From Paralithodes platypus (lineage: Eukaryota > Arthropoda > Malacostraca > Decapoda > Lithodidae): a stretch of 64,000 bases of DNA. The translations under genes were made by a program, and so were the position numbers. The notes beneath the pieces were generated by a model. That model did no database searches, was not told the DNA's origin, and worked only from the letters and a program-made list of their open reading frames with translations. Below, one piece after another: positions 34,096-44,789 of this stretch. Numbering within the stretch: position 1 is the first letter of the stretch; each line of letters begins with the position of its first letter. The stretch lies in assembly GCA_032716605.1 (NCBI GenBank), contig CM064480.1:41714701-41778700 (forward strand), read 5' to 3'.

Positions 34096-34423
34096 ATTAA
34101 TAGTTTGATTGAATAGAGGATTGATATAATAAGAGACTGATAGACAGTAAAATAGTTAAACTGATAAATATGGCAATGAAAATATAGATGGATGGATGGC
34201 TATATGAATGTGTGGATTAGAACATATCAACATAAAACATATGTGTGGATTAGAACATATGTGGATATCAAACATAATTGGCTGGTTGGATGAGCGTATG
34301 GATTGTCTAAGCGAGAATCTTGGGTTTACAATACTAATTGTGTGTAAGAATCGTACATATACGGAATTATTTTCAATGTATTTAATTATTCGTATTGGGT
34401 TCCAGCTCCATACATATTCTTTG

Positions 34424-34450
34424 GGAAGATGTCTATGATATTAATGGTAG
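34424..34450 (+). pseudogene. Ly6 exon remnant, copy 5 (donor end only)
   Basis: TGTCTATGATATTAATG followed by GTAGGATG reproduces the last codons and donor of the real exon. Only this junction survives. Confidence 0.55.
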
Positions 34451-34654
34451 GATGAAGAGATGAATATAGATCTGCATGGATAATAGAAAATTATAGTTTG
34501 GTAGATGGTAGAGATTGATAAATGCATAGATTGAAAGATTGATAGATGAATTTAAAGATTGATTGAGATAAATAAATTGAGTCGAGTTAGATTGTGTGTG
34601 GGATGCATTTGTGGGATTGTCTGTGGGATGCGATATTGACACTAATAATTGTTG

Positions 34655-34800
34655 TATATGTGTGTGTGTGTGTGTGTGGGAGAGAGAGTGAGAGTGGGAG
34701 AGAGCTTTGTGTATTCAGTGCATTAGTGTATATTGGGTGGTTTTTAACTTGTTTGGGATGGTGTGTGTGTGTGTGTGTGTTTTAGGGCGTGGTGATGTGT
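34655..34800. repeat. (GT)n and GA-rich microsatellites
   Basis: Two GT runs, one near 34660 and one near 34760, separated by a GA-rich stretch. Part of the intron. Confidence 0.8.
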
Positions 34801-35362
34801 GTTTTAAGGGTGTGGTATAGATATTCTTTCTCACCTCCACTCAATATATTTTTGGACTGTATTTTATGACTCCTGCAGATTTACCATTATTAAAGTGTTT
34901 ATTTTTGTATTATTATGTTTTGTCTATACTCCAGTTTCACTGTAAATCCATTTCACTGTTTTTACCGCGCCTAACAGAAAGCTCAGTAGAATCAACACTT
35001 GTGGAATTCTAATACACCATTAATTAATCTCTCAAAATACATCTTTAATCTACTTCTTATCTGTTTTTATGTGTGTATATTTTACGTTATCACAATTTGT
35101 ATATTTTCCTTTTGTTTGTATTTACACACTTCTCTCAAGAATAGATACAGACAAAATCATTATCATACCGAAATGGCAATTAACTTATCTTTCTTTTTGT
35201 ATTATCTGTTTCTTCAAATAGTCCTTATTATCCTTTTAATCTCGTTTAGCTTCTAACGTATCTAATTTTCCAAAAAATAAAAATGAATCTCACCATTGCC
35301 CTTTGCCCAGGCGATGCTTTACCCACTCCGCATACAGTTCTAGCTTTCTTTACCAAACATCC

Positions 35363-35719
35363 TTAAGGGGAGATGGGCCGTTTTTTTGGTCCCCTTTCTC
35401 CCTCGTGTTAAGCCCCATTTGTTTTGAGATTATATGACGGTCGGCCCATTAGTTTGGCGATTTTAAGACCTTTCGCACCATTTCGCTGTCAATTTTAAGA
35501 CCTTTCGTGCCATTTAGGTGTCGATATTTTCCTGGCGAGCCTGACATTTTAAGAGGAACCGTCCTTTCGCCGGGAAATTTTTCTACCGAAAAATGTACAA
35601 ATTTATCTTGAAGGGGGTCTAGCAGGTTTTTTTCTAAGCTTGATGGAGGTCTAGCGAGAAAACTGTGAAATAAAAGAGTACATTAATTAATAGACCATAA
35701 GCGACCTATCTCCCCTTAA
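35363..35719. mobile_element. TTAA MITE, family A, inverted, full length
   Basis: Left TTAAGGGGAGATGGGCCG and right CGACCTATCTCCCCTTAA give intact terminal inverted repeats and TTAA at both ends. The core is reverse-oriented (CCTGGCGAGCC, CTACCGAAAAATGTAC, AAGCTTGATGGAGGTCTAG). It is intronic in the Ly6 gene. Confidence 0.9.
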
Positions 35720-36177
35720 GGATATTCCATATACCCTCCTTCTACTTTTGTCCTAATCATAATATTAAAAGAATGTTAAACACTTCATGTTATTTTTTGT
35801 TGTAATGCTCGGCAGTTTATGTTGTATCTATACATTTCTTTATTCTCTGTTCAGAATCATCTCAATTCCACTTTCCACAGCACAAGCATGTGGCATGATG
35901 GTTCTCCAGTCAAACAACAAATGCTCACTTATCAGTGATATTTTTCGAGCATTAATTTTTAAGTAGCATGTACTCAAATATGCTTATATTATATTTTGTC
36001 ACTTAATTCATAATATGTAGGTGCATTTGTTTTGAGTGGTTATAAATATAGTTCTCGTTCGTCGTATTTCTCTCACCCTTCTGCCATTCTAGTTATTACC
36101 TGGCACACTGCAACTTCTCATAATGTCAGTTTTAATTCTTGCACCGATCTATTTATACAACATTGACATAGATAAGC

Positions 36178-36178
36178 T

Positions 36179-36210
<32 letters not shown>

Positions 36211-36231
36211 TGGGTGTGTGTGTGTGTGTTA
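36178..36231. repeat. (GT)n microsatellite
   Basis: About 27 GT units with two GG interruptions. Confidence 0.9.
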
Positions 36232-37019
36232 CTTTACATAGCGTTATGTTAATTCAGGAAACCATTGTACACCCAAACCTCTCTAGTGCCAAGTATTCTT
36301 ATGCACAGTTTCTTATTTGCACAATGAAGTCATAACATCTTTTCATGAGCGTCCAGATAGTTATAACGTGAGGGGCACTTTCTTGAAAGACGTTTTATCT
36401 GTAGTTAAGTTTGTAAATTATATATTATTTATTACATGCAATTATCTAATTACTATGACATACTGTACATTAATTCCTCGGAATTTTGTTTTCTATAGCC
36501 TAATTTAATATGTTGTCTATATTACTAGGGTCTAGGATTGACATAAATGAGAGTTTTGACTGTTTGTAGTACCCAGAGTTCACAAGATCCTTCTTGGTGT
36601 AGGTCAATTCAAGAAAGACAGAGTTGTTATTGGGATTGAATGTGCTCTGTACTATATTTCATTACTATATTTGAAGGCTTCCGACTCACTATATAAACAC
36701 TATCAATATTCTAAGTATACCTTACTACCCAACGTTTCCTCATGCTCAAAACATATGGTTGATAAACATTATCCATTCTGGTACTGATGGCATATGTTTA
36801 CTTGGCGGCACCAACAACTCCATATATTGGTCCGCACATTATAATGTCTGAACCTCCATCAAATACAATGAAGCATTTTTTAGTGCTTAGATATTTTTTT
36901 AAAGTAATAGTAATAGTTGTACTAAAAACAACAATCTTCTTTAATTTTTATACACCGTGCCTTCCTTGAGGATGACAACCCTCCTTTGATTTATGATAAT
37001 TGTATTGACCAATTCAGAG

Positions 37020-37805
37020 TAAAAGACATTTATATTATATAACCGAGTGCTGCTAACACTACTGATGTTAGGCATGACAGTGTGCGAAAAACGGAATCTG
37101 AAGGTAAATGCGGGGAAGAGCAAGGTTATGGTCTTCGAAAGGGGTGAAGCCACAGAGTGTGAGGTGAAGTTGAACGGTCAGGCTATGGAGATTGTCAGCT
37201 CTTAAGTATCTGGGCAGTGTGTTGAGTAAAGATGGGACTATGGTGCGGGAGAGGGTGCAACAGGGGAAGAGGGTTGTATGAACGTTGAAAGCAGTAACAA
37301 GAAATAGGGTGGTCAGTATGGAAGTGAAGAAGTTCTTGCATGACAGTGTGGTAATCCCGACGCTAACTTACGGAAGTGAAGCTTGGATGTTCGGGAAGAG
37401 ACTCAGACCAAGAGTGAGAGCGGTGGAAATGAGTTACTTGAAAAATGCGTGCTGAGTTACATGGAGGGATAGACAGACGAATGAGGAAGTAAGAAGGAGG
37501 TGTGGTGTGGAGCTAGATGTGCTGGAAAGTGTGAAAAGGAACAACTTGAGATGGTTCGGCCATATGGAACGTATGGAAAGCTAGAGAATGACTAAGAGGG
37601 TGTACGAGAGCGAGGTGGAAGGACAGAGAGGGAGAGGTGCACCGAAGGAGAGGTGGAAGGATGGAGTGAGGAAGTATATGGATGAAGGTGGTGCTGGATG
37701 GGAGGAGGGGCGTCGACTGACTGGGGACAGAGGTGCATGGGGGCGGTTCGTTCGTGGCCATCCCTTCGGGGATCACGGCGTCAGGCAATAGATAGCTAGA
37801 TAGAA
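37020..37805 (+). mobile_element. RTE-like retrotransposon 3' half, decayed
   Basis: The plus strand reads KVNAGKSKVMVFERGEA, VKLNGQAMEIVSS, KYLGSVLSKDGT, RVQQGKRVV, VVIPTLTYGSEAW, VEMSYLKNACGVTWRDRQTN, NLRWFGHMERM and APKERWKDGVRKYMDEGG. This is the RT thumb and C-terminal tail of RTE-type elements, ending with a TAGATAG tail at about 37798. In-frame stops at several places and missing catalytic motifs (the ADD region lies upstream and is lost) make it inactive. It provides the array-free and MITE-free reference for the copy at 4930-8582. Confidence 0.88.
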
Positions 37806-38520
37806 CATGGGTTCTCTTCTTCTTGGCATATTGAGTATTATTTCCTATTACTATTTCAGCATATACAAACTTATGGTTTTCTGTATAAACTATTAACATC
37901 AAGTGACTGTATATTTTACATTATTCAGAGACAAACCCATACAGTTGTGTGGGTGTTCTGACAGTCAAAATATATGTAATATATAATTACAAAATACATT
38001 CTAATGGTAACTAAGATAATCAATGATACATGTAGCAGGAGATAAAATATTGTTCGTGGTACTTGCTTAATATTAGCTCCGGTGATGTTACCACAGATAA
38101 GTAAGTTATTACTTCAGCATGGTTCATAAATTCATCTGCACAGTTTGAACAGTGTAATGTTCTGAAATGTGCTAACTTTTTTCGTGTAGGTCTTGGGAGA
38201 GGTGGGAGTTGGAGGTGCAGTTAGGATCAGTTTCGTGCAGAACCCTACTATCGATAAATTTAAGACAATTACTACTTAGCTTTGTATATTGAAATTGATG
38301 AGAGCGAATAGTGAACAGAATAACATAATAATCAAACACACACTAGAAAAGGTCAGCATACTGTATAAACAATAAATATTTGTCAAATATTTGGTAGTTT
38401 TCATAATGCATCCAATTGATTTTTTCACCAAATTATGGACACAGTATGAAGTTAACAGGCGTTTATGAATACATTTATTAACATTCCACGCTTCTGTTTA
38501 TCCTCTTGTAATTTCCATTG

Positions 38521-38567
38521 TTACAATAATTTCCGTATTCCCATAGATGAGCTAGAGAGTCTTACAC
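38521..38567 (+). pseudogene. Ly6 3'-exon border remnant A
   Basis: TTTCCGTATTCCCATAG followed by ATGAGCTAGAGAGTC mirrors the true acceptor at 39204 (TTCCCTGTATTCCCACAG, then ATGAGTTGGAGAGTT). The codon after ATGAG is now a stop, and the match ends where a SINE begins at about 38563. Confidence 0.75.
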
Positions 38568-38710
38568 AGTGTCCACCAACCTTTAACTGTCTTCGTGGTG
38601 CGATGTATAAGGTGTTGATTTTCGGTGTGAGCATCCTGGGTTCGAATCCACGGACTGCCACATGTGTTTGTAAATTTCATTAATCGATTTTAGGAGTATG
38701 GTTGGTTGTT
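38563..38710 (+). mobile_element. tRNA-derived SINE, copy 1 of a pair
   Basis: CCTTTAACTGTCTTCGTGGT head, box B GGTTCGAATCCACG, then a tail with TTTCATTAATCGATTTTAGG and GGTTGGTTGTTGGAAGGAAC. Nearly identical to 38893-39060 including part of its flank, so the pair may be a segmental duplication rather than two insertions. Confidence 0.75.
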
Positions 38711-38892
38711 GGAAGGAACATAATAATTGATATTGGTTCAGGAGTAATTTATCGAGAGGACTTCCCTAAGTGGTTAAGGCCCCATTAATTGCTCTTTCCA
38801 TTCACATATGCATAGCCTACGTGAGTTGCAGTTGGGATGTGTGTACATGCTTAGATTGATATGCAGGATTCGAAGTTGCATAATAAATCGTA

Positions 38893-39060
38893 GGCAGTGT
38901 CCACCAGCAACCTTTAACTGTCTTCGTGGTGCGATGTATAAGGTGTTGATTTTCGGTGTGAGCATCCTGGGTTCGAATCCACGGACTGCCACATGTGTTT
39001 GTAAATTTCATTAATCGATCTTAGGAGTATGGTTGGTTGTTGGAAGGAACATAATAATAG
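38893..39060 (+). mobile_element. tRNA-derived SINE, copy 2 of a pair
   Basis: Same as 38563-38710, including the preceding CAGTGTCCACC bases. The shared flank on the left and the shared ACATAATAAT on the right support duplication of a block. Confidence 0.75.
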
Positions 39061-39089
39061 GCATCATATTACACATTTGTGTTTTATTT

Positions 39090-39135
39090 TCCATTTCAAT
39101 ATATTCCCCTTGTTCCCACAGATGAGCTACAACAT
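39090..39135 (+). pseudogene. Ly6 3'-exon border remnant B
   Basis: CCCCTTGTTCCCACAG followed by ATGAGCTACAACA, a third copy of the acceptor region, diverging after about ten exonic bases. Confidence 0.65.
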
Positions 39136-39204
39136 TTAATAAAAATACATTATTAAATCCTTTGACATATTCCATTACTATATTTTTTCCCTGTATTCCC
39201 ACAG

Positions 39205-39467
39205 ATGAGTTGGAGAGTTTCTACCGCAATTGTGCTACAGAAGACTCCATCATGACCAACTCTTGTGAGACCTACAACTCTCGTGCCCTCACCCGTCACG
39301 TCTGCTCCTGCGACACCTCCTACTGTAACGCCGCCTTCAGGAGCTCCGGGTGCACACTTCTCATGGTATTCTGTCTGGCACTTGGGCTCGCATCCTCCAG
39401 CAAGAGCACCAGAGAGACGTTGGTCGTAGTGTTGTGTCTAGGCCTCTGCCTCCTCCTCGCTACCTGA
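39205..39467 (+). CDS. Ly6/uPAR-domain protein, last coding exon (C-terminal half and GPI signal)
   Basis: The exon follows TTCCCTGTATTCCCACAG and completes the codon started at 33028 (G|AT, Asp). It reads DELESFYRNCATED, then TNSCETYNSR, then RHVCSCDTSYCNAAF, ending the three-finger domain with the conserved CN. After it comes FRSSG, a small-residue stretch suitable as a GPI attachment site, then a hydrophobic C-terminus (LLMVFCLALGLA and, after a short polar gap, LVVVLCLGLCLLLAT) ending at TGA 39465-39467. The two exons together encode about 138 residues without the signal peptide, normal for the family. No internal stop or frameshift is seen, so this is probably a live gene. It is more GC-rich than the surrounding intron, as expected for coding DNA. 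Confidence 0.88.
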
Positions 39468-40260
39468 TGGAGTCTTCAGCGAAAGATGAGCTTGATGTTT
39501 GTAATGATTAAAACAGCCAGCAAAAAACAATTATGCCCACGGCTGGAGTATGACAATTGTATTATATTAATGGTATAGGCAGTGAACAATCTTTTTGTTC
39601 CTGTCTTTTTGAGCTTGGTGTTGCAATAATGGAAAAAGCAGTGAACAATATATGTAACTCTGCTTTTTGAGCTTGCTATTATAATATAGGTAAAGGCGGT
39701 GAACAGACTAGGCTTTTTGCCTTGGACGTATGAGCCATGCTGAGATACCTTCTACTTTTGTAAACTTGATTGCTACTTTGAACATGATTTTTATATATAA
39801 TCGGAGTAACGTGTTGGAAGCCTTAAGAAGTAGAACAAAAAGCTTACAACCTACGCAAAGAGAGAGCATTTTAAATAGAGAACTAGGCAGAAGAATATAA
39901 AGGACTTCAAGAAAGAAAATGTTGAACTAGCCAGATGAAAACATGCGAACGTTTGTGCGTGAAAATTGGAGACATTTTCTCAGTTTGTTTATGAGATTGA
40001 TGGAAAAAGTGTGCATTTGTCAAACATAGTCTAAGCCTAGTCAGTTAAATCCTATGATAGTTTGAGAAAAAAAAAATTTGTGGTGAAGTGGGCAAATTGT
40101 TTCTTGATATATAAGGAAATTAGTGATATGTGTAAAAAGAAAGGGAATGGATCTAAAGAAATTATCTGAAAACTAGATGAAACATGAGTCTAAGCAGTCA
40201 AATGTTGTAATACAGGTTCCGTCCATCTTCCCCTTGTAATAAAGAATAGGGAAAAATATC
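39468..40260 (+). other. Probable 3' UTR of the Ly6 gene with polyadenylation signal
   Basis: No repeat interrupts this stretch, and the first AATAAA after the stop codon is at 40238-40243, followed by an RTE element at about 40262. Three loosely similar blocks of GTGAACA with TTTTTGAGCTTG lie at 39560-39720. The extent is inferred, as no transcript evidence is available. Confidence 0.55.
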
Positions 40261-40261
40261 T

Positions 40262-41160
40262 TTCATTCTCGTGGCTGATCCTATCTATCTATTGCCAGAC
40301 GCCATGATCCTCGAAGTGGTGCACACGAATGAATCGCCCACATGCACCTCTGTCCCCGTCAGCCGACGCCCCTCCTCCCATCTAACACCGCTTTTCACGC
40401 ACATACTTACAACTCCATCCTTCCACCTCTCTCTTGCTCTGCGTCTCCCTCTCTGTCCTTCCACCTCACTCTCGTACACTCTCTTAGTCATTCTCTCACT
40501 TCCCATACGTTCCACATGGCCGAACCATCTGAAGGTGTTCCTTTTCACACTTTCTAACACATCCACATCCACAACACACCGCTCTCGTACTTCCTCATTC
40601 GTCTGTCTATTACTCCATGTAACTCCTCACGCACTTCTCAGTAACTCATTTCCACCCCTCTCAATCTTGCTTTGTGTCTCTCCAACACCATCCATGCTTC
40701 ACTCCCATACGTCAATGTCGGGATTACCACACTATCATGCAAGGACTTCTTTACTTTCATCCTGACCACCCTATTCCTTGTTACTGCATTCAGCATTCTT
40801 ACAACCCTCTTCCCCTGTTGCACCCTCTCCTGCACTTCTACATCCATACTCCCATCTTTACTCAACACACTGCCCAAATACTTAAATGAGCTGACATTCT
40901 TCATAACCTCACCTCACACTCTGTGACTGCACCCTTTTCAAAGACCATAACCTTACTCTTCCCTGCATTTACCTTCAGATTCTGTTTCTCACATACTTTT
41001 CCAAACATATTTACCAGACCCTACAACTCCCACTCACTATCACTCATCAGAACTGTATCATCTGCAAACAGCAGTACAGGCAACTTCCACTCATTTCCTT
41101 CTCTTATCAGCGGTACACCAACATTCACTCCTCTGCTTTGTATTTCTTTCATGACCTCAT

Positions 41161-41214
<54 letters not shown>

Positions 41215-41905
41215 CAATCATGGGGACATCACACACCCTTGCTTTAACCAAACATTCAGATCAAAGAACTCGCTCTGTTCATTCTCCACACACACTGCCT
41301 CCTTTGCACCCTCATACATGCTCTTCACTACTTTTAGCAACTTGCCAACTACTCTGTATATTCTCAATACTTTTCATAGACCTTCTCTGTCAACTCTGTC
41401 GTAGGCCTTCTCCAAGTCCATAAAGGCAGCATACAACTGTTGTCCCCTCTCCTGATATTTCTCAACAACATAATTATATTCAAGGGCAAAAATAGAACTG
41501 GTCTACATACCCCCTTCCCTTCCTAAACCCGCCCTGTTCCTCACCTACCCTTTCTCCATTCTCTCTCTAATTCTGTTGATCACTACCCTACTGTACATCT
41601 TCCCTACTACGCTTGGAGGGCATATCCTCTGGTCATTACCACACACTCCTCTTTCCCCTTATACAGGGGGACTATTATGCCTGTCTTCCAACCAGTAGGC
41701 ACACTTCCCTTCTCCCATGCTAGTTTACACATTGTCCATACCCATTCAACCTCTATCTCACCACCATACCTCAGCATTTCCCCACACACTTGTTCTATTT
41801 CTGATTATTTCTCTATGTTCACCCTTGTCAAGGCCTCACATACTTCTGACCTCCTGATTCCCACCTCCAATTTTCAAAAATATGTTCTATTTGTATAACC
41901 ATTCA
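40262..41905 (-). mobile_element. RTE-like retrotransposon, RT and C-terminal tail, decayed
   Basis: On the minus strand, from right to left: WTMCKLAWEKGSVPTGWKTG and IIVPLYKGK (RT start), AFMDLEKAYDRVDREGLW (motif A, near 41420), LKQGCV-like sequence before the TA tract, then PLIREGNEWKLPVLLFADD and TVLMSDSEWEL (motif C, catalytic ADD, near 41060), KVNAGKSKVMVFEKGAV, KYLGSVLSKDGSMDVEVQ, IPTLTYGSEAWMV, RNTFRWFGHVERMGSERM and the tail. It ends at a TAGATAGATAGG-type tail near 40280. Several frame breaks show it is inactive. It is the best-preserved RTE-like copy in the window and shows DGSMDVEVQERVQQGK in place of the minisatellite at 5911. Confidence 0.9.
41162..41211. repeat. (TA)n microsatellite inside the RTE RT domain
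   Basis: About 24 TA units between the motif-B-like region and DEVMKEIQSR, the same codon position as the tract at 5158-5198. Confidence 0.95.
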
Positions 41906-42387
41906 AGACCAACATACTGATGACTGGCTTTTACAAACTTCCAAACTATTCATATATCATAGACAGGCAATATCTTGCTGGATTCAGATTCAATCATTGG
42001 CTGTATTACCAGAACTGCTGTATATGCTTGATGACACCTTAGTGAGAAATCTACAGATCATTATGACAAGAATTGTAGTTTAGTAAAGCAGTTCCTAATA
42101 TATATTTGTTTTTGTCTTTTCCATGCATTACAATAATTCACTTTTTGGGTCTTGCTATTTACCAGTTCAAGTGAGATCTGAGTTTTCCTCGTTGAATCTT
42201 GATATAATAATATGGAAATATTACGGAACTATATAAACTATATTTCTTTTAGCTATGTATTGGCAGAAAAATATTCCACTAAGTACATTTATCTGCAACA
42301 CGAATAATATACTAAAGGACTGCTAAGACTCAAGTACATTGGTTTGAAAAGTAAAGTTTGATATTAGAGGTAGGGTGTATTCTTGGA
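41906..42387. other. No gene recognised
   Basis: AT-rich spacer; no repeat structure seen. Confidence 0.4.
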
Positions 42388-42811
42388 GTTGTTGTTGTTG
42401 TTGTTGTTCCCCAGGCTGTCTGGCCGAACAGCCTCAAGGTCTTGAGCAAGGCCAAGGCCATAAATGAGCGCCCCCACAAAACCCTCCCTGCTTACCACTA
42501 ACAAAGCCCGGGTGACCGAAGCCAGTCCAAGGCAGGGAGCTGAGGAGGGTGCGGAAACGCCCGGGAAACCAAAGCGCCACCCAAGGCCCTGTGCCCCTCA
42601 GCAATTATGAAGGAAAAGTTGAGGGGCAAGGGAAAAATGTGACGCTTTGGCTCCCAATCTGCCAACTTCTAGGTTGGCAGTAGGGAGGTCAATCCACGGA
42701 AAAGACGCCATCACTTCAGATCTAGAAGATATATAAGTAAAAGGAACAGTCAGAGTAAGCTATGGGTATGGCAGAGATCGCTCAGCTCTCACTCTGATAG
42801 ACCAGCCCATC
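42388..42811 (-). mobile_element. SINE-like dispersed repeat with (AAC)n tail, copy 2
   Basis: Same order as 8069-8487: (GTT)n, TTCCCCAGGCTGTCTGGCCG, CCAAGGCCATAAATGAGCGC, GTCAATCCACGGAAAAGACG, and GATAGACCAGCCCATC at the end. It has a small internal duplication (CCAACTTCTAGGTTGG) absent from copy 1. No clear target duplication was found here. Confidence 0.75.
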
Positions 42812-43017
42812 ACCACTATATGTATAAGGCTTAATACCAAATGTTTGTTCTAAGCATAACTACATTTTTGTATAATCATACACACAGTTCATTTTTGTAA
42901 TGTGTTCACTTTCAGCATATGACTAATGTCTGATATGGGGACATTATTTCACAACTAGTGTAGGCTTCTGTGCAAATATTTATAAGTATTTACACACATA
43001 ATAATTGGTCACATAAT
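42812..43017. other. No gene recognised
   Basis: Short AT-rich spacer. Confidence 0.4.
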
Positions 43018-43188
43018 AAGGATTAGCAACAATATAGGTAACACATTTATACTATTAGTTTTGGGTTCCTATCATCATATGCTTCATTGCTATATCATTT
43101 TTATCCTCGGGAAAAACAAAATCTTGGGATTTTTTGTTTTTTCCTTGGGATTTTATTTTTATTTTTTTGTCATTAACCTAAGCAAATA

Positions 43189-43262
43189 ACCTAACCTAAC
43201 CTAACCTAATAACCCCCAAATACATTTAAGTTAGGTTAGATTAGGTTTTTTGGTTAGGTTAA
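43189..43262. repeat. TTAGG/CCTAA telomere-like core of the foldback element
   Basis: Four CCTAA units on the left and four GGTTA-type units on the right, facing each other. The arrangement is shared with 58314-58400, so it belongs to the element rather than to a chromosome end. Confidence 0.85.
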
Positions 43263-43538
43263 TGAAAAAAAAAAAAAAAAAAAAAAATCCCAAGAACAAA
43301 ATAAAAAAATCTCAAGAGAGAGAGAGAATGAGCTATTTTTCAACAGCCTACTGGGCTGCAGCCCTCATAAGGCTGGTTAATCTGCATAATAGATATTACT
43401 AATGACAATAGTGAGACTGGAACATCAGGAGGCAAATGAGATACTGGTAACTAAAGTACAGTCGCGATAGGTGAAATATAGCATCAGAAATGCATGAAAA
43501 CAAAGATAATTAAAATTCGTCAAATAGGTGTATTGCAA

Positions 43539-44423
43539 TCAAGACACGTCATATGGGGGAAAAGTAAAAAGATGGTGAAGGAGCAAGGATGCGGAGGGAT
43601 GCGGTATGTAAGTAAAACCGGCGCTCAGAATTTTACCGAGGCACTCACAAAGGATATGACGGACGGTGACTGGCATTTGACAATTAACACAAAATGGGGT
43701 CGGAGTCGGAGGCGTTGCCATGAAATGGCCATGCGTGTAACGTGTGTGCCCAATACGTAGGCGCGTCAGGATGACCTGATTCGCCCGACACGGATCAATG
43801 GAGGATGGCCAAGGGTATACATCGGCTAGTATACTGCGGAGGTGGTTGGTAGTATCAATGTTTACCCATTCCCTCTGCCAGTCCGCCCAAACACGCTCAC
43901 GGAGAACAGGGAATATATCAGTTGGGCGCAGGATAACATTGGAGGGAGTGCCCCTACATGCACGCTTTGCTAAGGAATCAGCTCTCTCATTCCCCTGGAT
44001 CCCGATATGTGCCGGTACCCAACACAGGGTAACTTTACGGCCCAACGTCAGTAAGTCATGGAGTGTGCGGATGACGTCGCAAATAAGAGATTCTTTGGGC
44101 GCAAATGTTTGTACGGCTTGAAGAGCACTCAAAGAGTCACTACAAATGACTATTTGAGGGACATTATCGGGGAAAGTAAATACCATATTGAGGGCACACT
44201 GTATGGCTTGAAGCTCAGCAGTGAAGATGGATGAGCATCGATGAAGGGCATGCTGTCGAATGCCATACTCCGAGACCACAGCATATCCCACAGAGGAGTC
44301 ATCTTTGGATCCATCTGTGTAAATAAACGTGGCTAGAGTATGTCCCATTAGGTGGCCGATGGCCACTGTGTGTCGAGCATAGGGGGGTAATGACGTAGGC
44401 GCATCAGCAAGGAGGAGACACAC
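43539..44423 (-). pseudogene. Retrotransposon RNase H domain and C-terminus
   Basis: The frame shows ATFIYTDGSKDDSSVGYAVV (first catalytic Asp), FTAELQAIQCALNMV (Glu), VICSDSLSALQAV (Asp) and CWVPAHIGIQGNERADSLAK (last Asp), all four active-site residues of RNase H1-type domains. It is followed by a Cys-rich CVNCQMPVTVRHILCEC finger typical of I and related elements. RNase H removes the RNA strand during cDNA synthesis. The domain itself is intact, but it is out of frame with RT because of shifts near 44800 and 44700 and a stop near 44495. Confidence 0.9.
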
Positions 44424-44789
44424 ATTAGAGCGCCGAATGCACCACGGCGTGAAATCATTCCGGGCCTGTGGCGGTGAGGGTAATGGAACATTTTACGACT
44501 CAAACAGTTGGTAGGACATATCGGGAAAAGTAGCTTGGGTGGAATAAGCAGGGTCTCGGGTTTCATAAAAGAGGTCGGTAAGAATAGGGTCGGACATAAG
44601 ACGGGTAGCATAACGCATCATTACCAGTCGACGGTGTAGGTGAAGGGGCAACGCGCCAGCCTCAGCGAGAAGGTTACATATGCGTGAGGAACGGAATGCC
44701 CCCGAACTTTACGAACCCCCAAATGATGGACAGGGTTAAGCGTGGCGAGAAGAGTAGGGGACGCCGTCCCATAGATAGGACAACCATAA

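Larger units (their letters stand above)
33029..39204 (+). other. Ly6 gene intron, 6.2 kb, repeat-laden
   Basis: The GT (33029) to AG (39204) interval carries decayed copies of the flanking exon borders, GATA/GATG-rich degenerate tandem sequence (33040-33540, 34090-34590), a perfect-looking hairpin (33662-33778), a foldback element (33817-34033), a family A MITE, GT microsatellites, an RTE fragment and two SINE copies. Long sub-stretches such as 34800-35360, 35720-36170, 36240-37020 and 37810-38500 hold nothing recognisable. Confidence 0.75.

Noticed and set aside
38465..38683. Alternative Ly6 terminal exon from the acceptor at 38546
   Set aside because: The in-phase reading hits a stop (TAG) at the second complete codon after the acceptor, and the following sequence is a SINE.
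43494..44121. Plus-strand ORFs opposite the RNase H domain
   Set aside because: Shadows of the minus-strand retrotransposon gene, whose four catalytic RNase H motifs establish the true strand.
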